In this document: positions 16,748 to 25,985 of the stretch, piece by piece
Layout: each line of letters begins with the position of its first letter
Position numbering within the stretch: the first letter of the stretch is position 1
Origin: an uncultured Parabacteroides sp.
GTDB lineage: Bacteria > Bacteroidota > Bacteroidia > Bacteroidales > Tannerellaceae
Assembly: GCF_947855115.1 (NCBI RefSeq)
Contig: NZ_CANTZW010000006.1
Span: forward strand, 94,641-158,640
Length of the DNA: 64,000 nucleotides
Direction of reading: 5' to 3'
Program-made: the position numbers and the translations under genes
The notes under the pieces: generated by a model
Databases searched by the model: none
Told to the model about the DNA's origin: nothing
What the model saw: only the letters and a program-made list of their open reading frames with translations

Positions 16748-18205
16748 TTATTTAAACAAATAGCGTTTCAACTTAGCGAATGCCTTAAGCGAACGTTTCA
16801 AGTCTGAAGGATTACGCAAACCGACTCTCAGCCTATGTAAAATGTAACTGGCACGTAAATAATATTTCTTCCGTGCCCTATTACAGAAATCAACCATTTC
16901 CCCTGCGGAAAGATCTGGTAAAGACAATACGGTGTTATGTGTACCATCCGGCAAACAATACTTCTCATAATCCGTCTCTATATAGTTGTTTTCCCTCGCC
17001 CACTGATAAGCCTCCGTACCGGGATAAGGTATCAACGGGAAAAACTGGGCAGTATCCGTATTCAACCTTAACGCTAACCGAAGAGTCTCTTCCATGGTTT
17101 CCCGGGTTTCGCCTTGGTTACCGACCATATAACAAGCATGTATTAACAAACCCGCCTTTTTAGCGTTGGCAACATACTGATAGAAATATTCCACCTTCGT
17201 TCCTTTCTTGATGTTATCCAATATCTGTTGGCTACCACTCTCTATACCCGGAATAATCAAACGACATCCGGCCTTTTTCATAGCCAACATCGTTTCCAAA
17301 TCAAGGTCCACACGAGCATTACATAACCATTTCAGCCGTTTATTCAATTTCTTTTCCACTAACAAACGACAAATGTCCAATACTCGCTTCTTATTGGCTG
17401 TAAATGTATCATCCTCGATTACTACCTCCTTCACATCTGGGAAATTAGCGGCAATGTATTCGAACTCGGCCACCACATTCTCTGCGGATCGTGCCCGAAA
17501 AGCATGCCCATGCATCGTTTGCGGATAGACACAGAAATTACAACGGAAGGGACATCCACGCCCGGTAAATATCTGGATAGAGGGATATGTGGCAGCAGCG
17601 AAAAAGTAATCCCTCTCATTTAAATGTTCCTTGATAAATTGTGAGGCAAAAGGAAGATCATCCAAATTCTTCATCGGTGGCATATGCGCGGTTCGTACAA
17701 ACTCCTTCCCGTCCCAAAAACAAAGCCCTCGAACCTCCCGCAGATCCTTTCCTGCGTCCAGAACATTCGCTAGCTCATTCACGATACAATCATATTCCCC
17801 AATAGCGACCGCATCCACCGCATTCGAATAACCCAACGTCTCTTCTGCGCAAGCCGAAGGATGAGTCCCCACAAGTACGATAAACGAGTGAGGATACAAT
17901 GCCTTCAGCTTCCCGGCAAAAGCAACGTCACTTTTAATGGAAGGCGTACTTGTATCTAAAACAAACAATGAATGCTCATTATCCGTCTTCCGAATAATGT
18001 TTAAAGACTGTTCCTCATTTAACTGTTTAGCTGGAGCATCCAAAAAAGAGACATTATGTCCCTGTTTGCTTGAATACAAAGCCGCATAAATCAGCCATAG
18101 AGGATAATATAAAGCCCCACTTTTCGTAATTGCTGGACTACGAGACTCACGAGAGAATTTTCCATACTTAGCCTTAAATGGGGGATTGATAAAATAGATG
18201 TTCAT
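16748..18205 (-). CDS. B12-binding radical SAM protein (CPS locus 1)
   Basis: A 485-residue protein with a cobalamin-binding-like N-terminal domain (roughly residues 10-150, GKDLREVRGLCF marks its end) and a radical SAM core with GRGCPFRCNFCVYPQ, whose three cysteines in CxxxCxxC bind the 4Fe-4S cluster (about residues 215-222). It resembles the BchE/HpnJ class of oxidative or methyl-transferring enzymes. It overlaps the upstream acyltransferase gene by 4 bp and so belongs to the capsule operon, where it may modify the glycan or its lipid carrier. No specific reaction can be assigned. Confidence 0.85.
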   Translation of the reverse strand: MNIYFINPPFKAKYGKFSRESRSPAITKSGALYYPLWLIYAALYSSKQGHNVSFLDAPAKQLNEEQSLNIIRKTDNEHSLFVLDTSTPSIKSDVAFAGKLKALYPHSFIVLVGTHPSACAEETLGYSNAVDAVAIGEYDCIVNELANVLDAGKDLREVRGLCFWDGKEFVRTAHMPPMKNLDDLPFASQFIKEHLNERDYFFAAATYPSIQIFTGRGCPFRCNFCVYPQTMHGHAFRARSAENVVAEFEYIAANFPDVKEVVIEDDTFTANKKRVLDICRLLVEKKLNKRLKWLCNARVDLDLETMLAMKKAGCRLIIPGIESGSQQILDNIKKGTKVEYFYQYVANAKKAGLLIHACYMVGNQGETRETMEETLRLALRLNTDTAQFFPLIPYPGTEAYQWARENNYIETDYEKYCLPDGTHNTVLSLPDLSAGEMVDFCNRARKKYYLRASYILHRLRVGLRNPSDLKRSLKAFAKLKRYLFK

Positions 18206-19242
18206 ATCGATTTTCTTTTATAAGATTTTCCGTATAAAAATAATTCCAAAATAGGAGATATAGAGACTATGTTCCTTATCCATATAGAAGCATAACAAAT
18301 GAATAATGAAAATACCAATAGGAATAAAAAACAAAGTATATTATCAACAGATGATAAAGTAACATAATTGGATAATACCAATAAAAAGGAAAAAGGCCCA
18401 TTATGAGTCACATAAATAGATAAAGACTCACGGCCGAAATATTGGAACATATTATCTACCTGTCTATTCCAAGAAACATGGCGAACAATAAAGAACAAAG
18501 AAGGGATAGCGAATAATGACAACACGATCTTCATCAATTGGTTAAACATTGAAGACATATCATATACAAAAGAAGGTATCAGCAGGTAAAACATAACAAA
18601 TGAAAATGAGAAAAACAAGTTATCATCCAAAACAAGATTCCTCAATTTGGTTTGTTTGCATACTATTGTTCCTAAAAAGTAAAACGTGAAATAACTAAAA
18701 ACAGAACGTATACCTTCTGAATAAACCTCATCTTTAGGCAAAGATTTATGCAACAATACAATAAGCACAAACAAGAATAATAAGATCACATAATCCATAA
18801 TGATTGATTTGGAATTTATCAGCTTAATGATCCATCTATATAACAAGAATAAAATCGAGAGAAAAAAGAGAGTAGCGAAAAACCATAATCCACCTCCCCA
18901 CATTTTAATATAGTTTAATAGATAATCAATAAAGCTGTTCTCAACAGTTGATCTTAAGAAAAAGAAAGGAATCACAATTCCCCAAGTTACCATAGGTAAC
19001 AACAATGTCCTAAACTTTTTGATCATGAAAGAAGATACCTCATTCCAACCAAAATTCTCTATCCGAAATGTCATTTGGGCAACATACCCACTAATGAACA
19101 TAAAAAGAGGCATATGGAATGAATAGATAAAGCGCCATAAGAAACTATTCTCACAATTGTTATACCCTATAATATGCCCAAGCACAACAAGCAAGATTGC
19201 GATTCCTTTTAATTGATCAATGTAAGATATCCTTGCATTCAT
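18202..19242 (-). CDS. Acyltransferase 3 family membrane protein
   Basis: A 346-residue protein with about ten membrane segments. RISYIDQLKGIAILLVVLGH carries the start of the family with the catalytic His near residue 22, and SFHMPLFMFISGYVAQ is the second conserved block. These enzymes O-acylate (usually O-acetylate) sugars in surface polysaccharides at the membrane. Base composition is clearly more AT-rich than the genes to the left. It overlaps the radical SAM gene by 4 bp and follows licD by 11 bp. Confidence 0.85.
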   Translation of the reverse strand: MNARISYIDQLKGIAILLVVLGHIIGYNNCENSFLWRFIYSFHMPLFMFISGYVAQMTFRIENFGWNEVSSFMIKKFRTLLLPMVTWGIVIPFFFLRSTVENSFIDYLLNYIKMWGGGLWFFATLFFLSILFLLYRWIIKLINSKSIIMDYVILLFLFVLIVLLHKSLPKDEVYSEGIRSVFSYFTFYFLGTIVCKQTKLRNLVLDDNLFFSFSFVMFYLLIPSFVYDMSSMFNQLMKIVLSLFAIPSLFFIVRHVSWNRQVDNMFQYFGRESLSIYVTHNGPFSFLLVLSNYVTLSSVDNILCFLFLLVFSLFICYASIWIRNIVSISPILELFLYGKSYKRKSI

Positions 19243-19253
19243 ATATCGCTTGA

Positions 19254-20162
19254 TTACAAATTCAAAAGGACAAAAGGATGTGATTCTCGTTTTTCGACAG
19301 GAGGAAGTGACATATAATCTTCTCCATACAAATTCCTCAAATAGGTTGTTAAGTCATTGGGAACATAAGCTTTCACTCCCTCGAAAAGCATTTCCTTTGG
19401 AGGATAAAACACATCTTTACATAACATTTCTCCAAAATAGTGTTTTCGACCGACCGGAATAGACAACAAGTTTGATATTCTACACAAAGAAGTCCATTTA
19501 TCAAACCATAAACAGATTTTACGATAGCTAATAAAAAATAAAGAAGCTCCTACAAACAATCGAAACTTATAAAATAAATACGACTTGATATTGGAGCTAA
19601 AAAAACTATCAGAACACTCATTACAACACAACCACATACCTTTTGAATTAACCAGAAAAAACATTACATTGGAAACCGTACCATGCAGAAAACGAAGCAG
19701 CCTATTTTCTGGAACAAAATCCATGATAGTAATATCTATAGACACACCAGATGGACCTATTTTTCTTTTATCGAACAAGTTGACAAGCAAAGTTCTTTTA
19801 CGATGAATACGAGGCACTATATCAGGTACATCACCTCCATTTGACGGAGATGTCACATCATATTTATCACCAAACTCTTCTTTGAATGTACTTAAAAACA
19901 AGAATATGTCTTTTCGAGGTATAATCAAATCAATATCATCATCCCAAGGAATAAAGCCACCATGCCGTACTGCTCCTAATGCGCTACCACCACCTAGCAA
20001 GACTGTTAATCGCTTTTTCTCACAGATATACAATATATCTTTATACATATCTAGCAATATATCTTGAATTTGCTTTAGTTCCTCCTTCGTTGGTATTCTT
20101 AAGCCTAATCGAGCTTGTGTCTCTGAGTTTTTAACGTAATCTTGTATGCTTAACATAACCAC
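19254..20162 (-). CDS. LicD-family phosphotransferase
   Basis: A 302-residue protein with the LicD signature GGGSALGAVRHGGFIPWDDD (about residues 57-76), including the acidic DDDID needed for metal and nucleotide binding. LicD proteins move phosphorylcholine or another phospho-alcohol such as phospho-ribitol from a CDP carrier onto a sugar. The two genes just upstream encode an SDR enzyme and a TarI/IspD-like cytidylyltransferase, so a CDP-alditol made by those two is the likely donor here. It begins 4 bp after the SDR gene. Confidence 0.88.
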   Translation of the reverse strand: MVMLSIQDYVKNSETQARLGLRIPTKEELKQIQDILLDMYKDILYICEKKRLTVLLGGGSALGAVRHGGFIPWDDDIDLIIPRKDIFLFLSTFKEEFGDKYDVTSPSNGGDVPDIVPRIHRKRTLLVNLFDKRKIGPSGVSIDITIMDFVPENRLLRFLHGTVSNVMFFLVNSKGMWLCCNECSDSFFSSNIKSYLFYKFRLFVGASLFFISYRKICLWFDKWTSLCRISNLLSIPVGRKHYFGEMLCKDVFYPPKEMLFEGVKAYVPNDLTTYLRNLYGEDYMSLPPVEKRESHPFVLLNL

Positions 20163-20166
20163 AATT

Positions 20167-21144
20167 TCATTTATATATTCCTAAAACTCGTCTCAATCCT
20201 TCTTCCAATGATACTTGAGGTTTCCAGCCCAAAGATTCCAACAATGAAGAATCCAATACAGCTCGTTGCACTTTAGAATATCCCTTAGATTCGGAATTGG
20301 AAGGAATATCATACATAACCTTTACACCCGCTGCTTGAGCTATTAACTCTGCCAGTTCTTTAATAGATAACACAGAGTCACTATTTGCGATATTGTAAGC
20401 CTTGCCATTTATACCCCGTAGCAAAATATATAATAAGGCAGAAGCACAATCTTCAACATAGCAATAAGAACGAACCTGACAACCCTCACTTTTCATGACC
20501 ACATTCGCATTTTTCTTAGCATTTCGTAAGAATTGAGCGAATGCCCTATCATCGCGATCGGTATCCATTCCGTATATATGCCCAGGACGTGCGATTACAA
20601 CATCCACTCCATATTGCTCTTTATAAGAAACACAAAGTGTCTCCGAAGCACGTTTACTAGAGGGGTAGCAAGCCCTAGGATTCAAACAATCCACATAACC
20701 ACTATAACCCTCAACAAAATCCACCCCACCTCCTTCTCCATACACCTCTCCTGAAGATATATATAGGAGCCTTGCCTTTTTCTCTTTTGCCAACTCCAAT
20801 AAATTTGATACACCCCAAAGATTAGACTTCATAGTTCCTACCGGATCGGTAGTGTAACGCTTCGGAGACGCATTACTTGCTCCATGAATAATATAATCCA
20901 ACGATAGATCCAATGAAAAAGGCTCTATTACATCATGTTCGATAAAAGTAAACAATGGATTCCCCCAATAGGTCTCAAAGCGCTTGTGAGCATATTCTTC
21001 ATTTCTACTCATCGCATAAATACTTATATGGATTCCTTGTTTATTATAGTACATTAGGAGATCTATAAAAGAAGAGCAAATTAAACCAGAGGCCCCAGTT
21101 ATCAAAATAGATTTAGACCGTAGTTTATCTATTATTTTATTCAT
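20167..21144 (-). CDS. NAD-dependent epimerase/dehydratase (extended SDR)
   Basis: A 325-residue extended short-chain dehydrogenase. The nucleotide-binding loop is TGASGLICSS (about residues 17-26, last Gly of GxxGxxG replaced), and YPSSK (about residue 161) supplies the catalytic Tyr and Lys. RPGHIYG and AYNIANSDSVLSIKEL are typical of sugar-nucleotide SDRs. Placed 12 bp after a TarI/IspD-like cytidylyltransferase and before licD, it may reduce or reshape the sugar moiety that is carried by CDP, as TarJ does with TarI, though TarJ itself belongs to another family. Confidence 0.82.
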   Translation of the reverse strand: MNKIIDKLRSKSILITGASGLICSSFIDLLMYYNKQGIHISIYAMSRNEEYAHKRFETYWGNPLFTFIEHDVIEPFSLDLSLDYIIHGASNASPKRYTTDPVGTMKSNLWGVSNLLELAKEKKARLLYISSGEVYGEGGGVDFVEGYSGYVDCLNPRACYPSSKRASETLCVSYKEQYGVDVVIARPGHIYGMDTDRDDRAFAQFLRNAKKNANVVMKSEGCQVRSYCYVEDCASALLYILLRGINGKAYNIANSDSVLSIKELAELIAQAAGVKVMYDIPSNSESKGYSKVQRAVLDSSLLESLGWKPQVSLEEGLRRVLGIYK

Positions 21145-21156
21145 GAATATTCAATA

Positions 21157-21873
21157 TTAAAATCCAAATATCTGCTGATTTTCGTGTACATCAACCATTG
21201 CTTTGAATATAAAATAATCAGTAGGTGTAGTAATCTTTATATTCTCCATAGGTCCTATAATTGTATGTAACTTATAACCATAATAACTCATCATAGAACA
21301 AGAATCTATAAAATCATGCCTATTCTCTTGTAAAGACTTTTTATGTGCAGAAAGAATATCTGATAAAATAAAGCTTTGAGGAGCACGAGCAATAAAAGAA
21401 TCCGATCGAGAAGGAATATTTAAACTACCATCCCAACGTGAGACAATAAAAGTTTCCGTTGCAGGAATACAAGTGATACAAGAACCATGTTCCTTAACAC
21501 ATTCTATATTTTCACTAATGGTATCTTCCGTAATCAAAGGTCTCACTCCATCATGAATCAACACAGTGCTGTCTAACGAAAAGTTCTCCGCTATCGCTTT
21601 TAAACCTGAATAAATAGAATCTTGTCCAGTACTTCCACCCGAGACTATAGCTTTCACCTTCGTAATCTCAAATTTACGGAGCATCTTTTCTAAATAAGGA
21701 ATCCAATTTCTAAGACACACCACTACAATAGCATCAATTTCAGAATGATTATCAAACAATTCTAACGTATAAATGATAATAGGCTTTCCACGAAATTCCA
21801 AAAATTGTTTAGGGCGACCTTTCGTATTCATCCGACGGCCTGATCCTCCTGCAAATATTAAAGATACATTCAT
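21157..21873 (-). CDS. IspD/TarI-family cytidylyltransferase (probable CDP-alditol pyrophosphorylase)
   Basis: A 238-residue nucleotidyltransferase. NVSLIFAGGSGRRMNTKGRPKQF is too close to the TarI/IspD consensus to doubt: AGGSGxRM for the CTP phosphates and the Lys of RPKQF. VLIHDGVRPLI and FIARAPQSF complete the active site. In capsule loci with LicD these proteins usually make CDP-ribitol or a related CDP-alditol rather than the isoprenoid precursor. It overlaps the upstream GT2 by 4 bp. Confidence 0.85.
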   Translation of the reverse strand: MNVSLIFAGGSGRRMNTKGRPKQFLEFRGKPIIIYTLELFDNHSEIDAIVVVCLRNWIPYLEKMLRKFEITKVKAIVSGGSTGQDSIYSGLKAIAENFSLDSTVLIHDGVRPLITEDTISENIECVKEHGSCITCIPATETFIVSRWDGSLNIPSRSDSFIARAPQSFILSDILSAHKKSLQENRHDFIDSCSMMSYYGYKLHTIIGPMENIKITTPTDYFIFKAMVDVHENQQIFGF

Positions 21874-22757
21874 GATTTTTTTATTTTTAATATTTGATAC
21901 ATAAACAAATCTAATATTTGTTTTTTAGCACTAACTTTATTATCTTTCAATAATATAAAAATAAGATCAAAAAAAACATCTATATTACCTTTAAGTAATA
22001 TTTTTATTAACGTTGGTATTAGATTTATATGATATTTAGAAAAACCTATATCAGTTAAGAAATCATTAACTCTTAACCAAACATTAAATCGACAAATCAA
22101 ATATTGTATACTTCGTTTTGACATCAAAGATCCATTCCGTACTTCCCTAATATAAATACATCTATCATCAAATCCTGTAGATTTAGAACAATAAGCCATT
22201 CTGATTGATCCCATCATATCATTCGCAACTATAGTCTCATCGAATAAAATATAATTATCCCGTATCAAATCAGAACGAATAATCTTTGCAAACGGAACAT
22301 ATGCATTATATCTATACTTATCCTTATTTCCTGCTAATGCTTCTTTCATTAATTTAGAATACTTAAGATCTCTTTTATGTATTCTTTTCGTGACTCCATC
22401 AATACATTTAGACCCAAGGAATATTAGATCATTATTTGATTCTTTCAATGTATCAAGAATTGTCACCAATTCTTGAGTAAAATAATCATCAGCATCTGCA
22501 AACAATATCCATTTTCCTTTTGCATGTTCTAATCCTACATTCCGAGCATATCCAGCTCCTTTCCCTTCTTTTGTAAAATATACTTCTACGTTAGGAGCAT
22601 TCATCCCTGGGAAATTATCAAAATCCACCACTTTAGGATCACTATTGTCATCCACTACAATAATCTGAATATCATCTCTATACGGAATAGAATCCAAACA
22701 ACGCTGCAATAACTTTGGTATATTCCTATGTGGAATAATAATCGAATAATTTATCAT
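21870..22757 (-). CDS. Glycosyltransferase family 2
   Basis: A 295-residue GT-A enzyme: YSIIIPHRNIPKLLQRCLDS at the start, IIVVDDNSDPKVV for the first aspartates and WILFADADDYFTQEL for the DxD site near residue 92. The start overlaps the end of the wzy gene by 32 bp, tight coupling typical of this operon. The gene is strongly AT-rich. Donor and acceptor are unknown. Confidence 0.85.
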   Translation of the reverse strand: MINYSIIIPHRNIPKLLQRCLDSIPYRDDIQIIVVDDNSDPKVVDFDNFPGMNAPNVEVYFTKEGKGAGYARNVGLEHAKGKWILFADADDYFTQELVTILDTLKESNNDLIFLGSKCIDGVTKRIHKRDLKYSKLMKEALAGNKDKYRYNAYVPFAKIIRSDLIRDNYILFDETIVANDMMGSIRMAYCSKSTGFDDRCIYIREVRNGSLMSKRSIQYLICRFNVWLRVNDFLTDIGFSKYHINLIPTLIKILLKGNIDVFFDLIFILLKDNKVSAKKQILDLFMYQILKIKKS

Positions 22758-23973
22758 TACATTTATACTTTAAGATAGATCCTGCACTCATAAAAAGAAA
22801 CAACTCAACCTCCCATAACGCATATGGTCTTTGCAAGAACGACGCAACATAAAGAATTAGCAATCCAACATAAACAGGAGATAAGCAACGACAAACAAGT
22901 ATACAATAAAAAACAAACAGAAAGATCAAACTTATTACCCCATTTTGAACTATAAATGTTTCATAAGAGCTATTTCCACTACCAAATCTCCTAGCAAATT
23001 CCTCATCTCCTATTCCGAGCAAAACATCATTACTTTGCAAAAAAACTTTATCATAATAATAATCAAACTGATTGTTCGTACGATTATTTCCAGAGATCCC
23101 TCGTTCCTCATCATAATCCAACCGAGCTACAACAAATTTTGAATAAACGGAATCGGGATTATTTACATAAAAGATCACAGAGATCACCACAACAGAACCA
23201 AGAAAAAAAGACACATGCAAAACTCTTCTAAAATAATGTTTACTTTTCATCACATAATACAATGTCATACCTAACACAAGCAACACATACGCTGCCAAGG
23301 AGAAAGAAAGCAGCACTGATATAAAAATAACAAATACTGGTATCCTTTTTAAATTATATTGATTTACATATAATAATAAAGAAGAAATCATCCCCACATG
23401 TCCAGGTTCCAAGAAAATAGACTGAAAACGAGAGAAGAATTCTGTTTCGTTCCGTATTATCAAGAATGTATAATTTCTAAAACTAGGATACCCGGTATTA
23501 TACTCATACCTCATGATTGTATATGGCATACTTATATCCAATAAGTAAAATACATAAGCTATTATACTCATAAATAGTATAACTGAATATACTTTGGTAA
23601 AAAGCCTCACTAAATTCCTTTTTTCATCATCCGAAAAAAGAATAACAAAGAAGACCAGCAGTAAATTCCTAAATAAATATTGTATAATAAAAACCGGATG
23701 AACAAGATCTAACAAATCAACACTGCTATACATAAGCAGGCACAAGCAACAAAGAACAAATTGCTTCCTCTTTAATATTTTTCCTAAAAAGGGAATCCTT
23801 ACGATAATAAATAAAAGGATCAAAACATATAATATAGGCGTTGTTTCATTCCAAAAGAACCAAGGCTTCATCGAATAAAGCATTATGACACAAAGGATCA
23901 TTATGCTTATTTTAGACAAACATTGCCGAATAGTGTCCTTGCTTATACGTAATGAGAGTGTTTCCATATTCAA
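22726..23973 (-). CDS. O-antigen/capsule polymerase-like membrane protein (Wzy)
   Basis: A 415-residue protein with about 11 hydrophobic segments and a long polar loop (about residues 265-320) before the last segments, the usual Wzy profile. It has no strong sequence motif, so the call rests on topology, the FLEPGHVGMISSLLLY stretch typical of Wzy-like proteins and its place beside the flippase and glycosyltransferases. It would polymerise flipped repeat units in the periplasm. Translation may begin at 23973 or two codons later. Confidence 0.75.
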   Translation of the reverse strand: MNMETLSLRISKDTIRQCLSKISIMILCVIMLYSMKPWFFWNETTPILYVLILLFIIVRIPFLGKILKRKQFVLCCLCLLMYSSVDLLDLVHPVFIIQYLFRNLLLVFFVILFSDDEKRNLVRLFTKVYSVILFMSIIAYVFYLLDISMPYTIMRYEYNTGYPSFRNYTFLIIRNETEFFSRFQSIFLEPGHVGMISSLLLYVNQYNLKRIPVFVIFISVLLSFSLAAYVLLVLGMTLYYVMKSKHYFRRVLHVSFFLGSVVVISVIFYVNNPDSVYSKFVVARLDYDEERGISGNNRTNNQFDYYYDKVFLQSNDVLLGIGDEEFARRFGSGNSSYETFIVQNGVISLIFLFVFYCILVCRCLSPVYVGLLILYVASFLQRPYALWEVELFLFMSAGSILKYKCNDKLFDYYST

Positions 23974-25957
23974 ATATGTATAGATATAGAAGAACCATCC
24001 AGATTTCCTTTTGGTAACCGGATTGTATATTCTTTCTCATTAAGGTTGAGGGTGATTTGTTCCTTCTTTTGTGAAGGATCACTGATATAGAGCTTATCAA
24101 GCCGTTTATAATCGGGCATTAAAATAGCACAAGGAGAATCCACAAGTAACTTTAATCCCTTACAATCAAACTCTCCAGCCTCATAAAACACGACTTGTAA
24201 CGTATGTGTTTCAGTATTAGCTACCGCCTGTACAAATATGTCATTTTGCAACACCTCCATATGATGGATCGAATGAGATTTGAATTCATCCTGCGTTAAA
24301 CCCGGAACAATCACACACGAATATTTCCCATTCTTTATACCTTTTCCATGATCTATATATAGAGAAAATATTTTCTGTTGTACAAGATCCCTCGATTGAG
24401 TTAAATTGATATCTCTCCAACTTCCTTGGTAGACATCTGTCTCTACTATCATTTCAGGAGAATCTATGCTATAATAACCTATATGATCGTGACAAACAGA
24501 TCCAATACCTTGTATCATATCTCCTCTATGCAAGCATTGATTAATAGAAGTAATGATTTCCACATTTGGGCCATTCCCTTCTATGCCAGCCCCCAAACAA
24601 ATGATCTCATCCTTGAAAAAGAAATAACCTTTACGAGCTTTCACACCATATTCCGCATAATCCATAGCAAAAGTCCCAGTCTTTCCATCAGAAACTCCAC
24701 CCACAAAAGTTGTCTTGCCTGATTTTCCCCATTCCTTGGTATAAGACGGGACCCGATACAATGATGTCACACCAGGTACTCTCGCCCAATCCCAACAAGG
24801 AAAAATATTAAAATACTCATCTCCCGATACACGTACAGAAAATGATCCTGCAGACAATAAAGTCCCTTTCAAGTTCTCTCCATTACCTCCGGTCTCAGCC
24901 TTATAACATCGTACGGATGCTTGATAGGAAGGATTATTATGTACCATATAATCGGAACACCAAAACAATCGATTATATTCATTACTTAACGTTAGACACC
25001 GATGCTATTTCCCGCACAAGCTCTCGATATTTTAGTTCATTCTGTATATCTAGTTCTGATAACAACTCTAATTTTTTATAATATCGCTCTTTTTTAATAC
25101 GCTTTTCCGCAAAAGAAGCTGTTCCCCGGCATTATAGTCCTTATAAACAGATCTGAAAATAGAACCATATCCATTCAACACGAAGTCCAACAAAACATTT
25201 AACTGCTCCTTTGATAAACTGTAATCAGTCCCTTTCAGGTAACGGGCAATAGATAATACGCCCTCGATCAACACATCCCCATAACCAGATATATACAACT
25301 GATCTCCATGCTGATGACAGGAATCATCTATTTGTATGCCTTCCCGCTTTCCTTTCGAAAGTACACCGAAAGCCTCTTTTACGGTCTCTCTCATCAACCT
25401 TTCATCTCCGGTCAGAGTAGCTCGAAACAGATAATATAAAGTAATGTCCGTCTTATTTGCTCCCTCATGTTTTATAAGATCTCCTTTTTTCATACACAAG
25501 ATCAACCGATCCCGTAATTCCATATTCAGACATTCCGTTTCATTTAAGAGAATCAATATCTCACCAATCGTCTGAGGAACAGATATATCATTAAACCACC
25601 AATTCGTACATATCGGTAATACATTCATCCAATAGTTTAATGCGGCAACGATGGTATTACCCAGATCTATATTTTTTAATGTATCCATGCCCTCACCCGT
25701 ATAAGCGAAGCTCATTTCCAATATACGATTCAAATGTTGCTGTGGAGACCAAGGATTCCTTGATTTATCTTGATAATCAATATCTGTCCAACTGCTATTT
25801 TCCTTGATAGTTTTTTCCATTTCTTAGCTTGATCTAGAACCTTAGAACTATTCACATCCTGCCATAGGATTACTCTTATATTATTTAAGACTTCATTCAT
25901 GTCTACATATGAAAAATTCTTGACTGCTCCATGACTTTCTCCCAACAAAACACCCAT
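23970..25957 (-). pseudogene. Polysaccharide lyase family 8-like gene with frameshifts
   Basis: Three reading frames together make one PL8 protein. The alpha-helical domain has SSWTDIDYQDKSRNPWSP, an Asn in EGANKTDI and DDSCHQHGDQLYISGYG, whose His and Tyr are the catalytic residues of hyaluronate/chondroitin lyases. The beta-sandwich part begins LSNEYNRLFWCSDYMVHNNP. Frame changes are seen at a run of six A/T (25811-25816), at another (25090-25095) and around 24995-25005. No signal peptide is seen at the N-terminus, which starts near 25957. It sits between wzy and wzx and may have trimmed or remodelled the capsule. Two of the three breaks are in homopolymers, so sequencing error must be excluded. 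Confidence 0.8.
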
Positions 25958-25985
25958 AATAACTATTCCTAGTTTTTTAATATAT

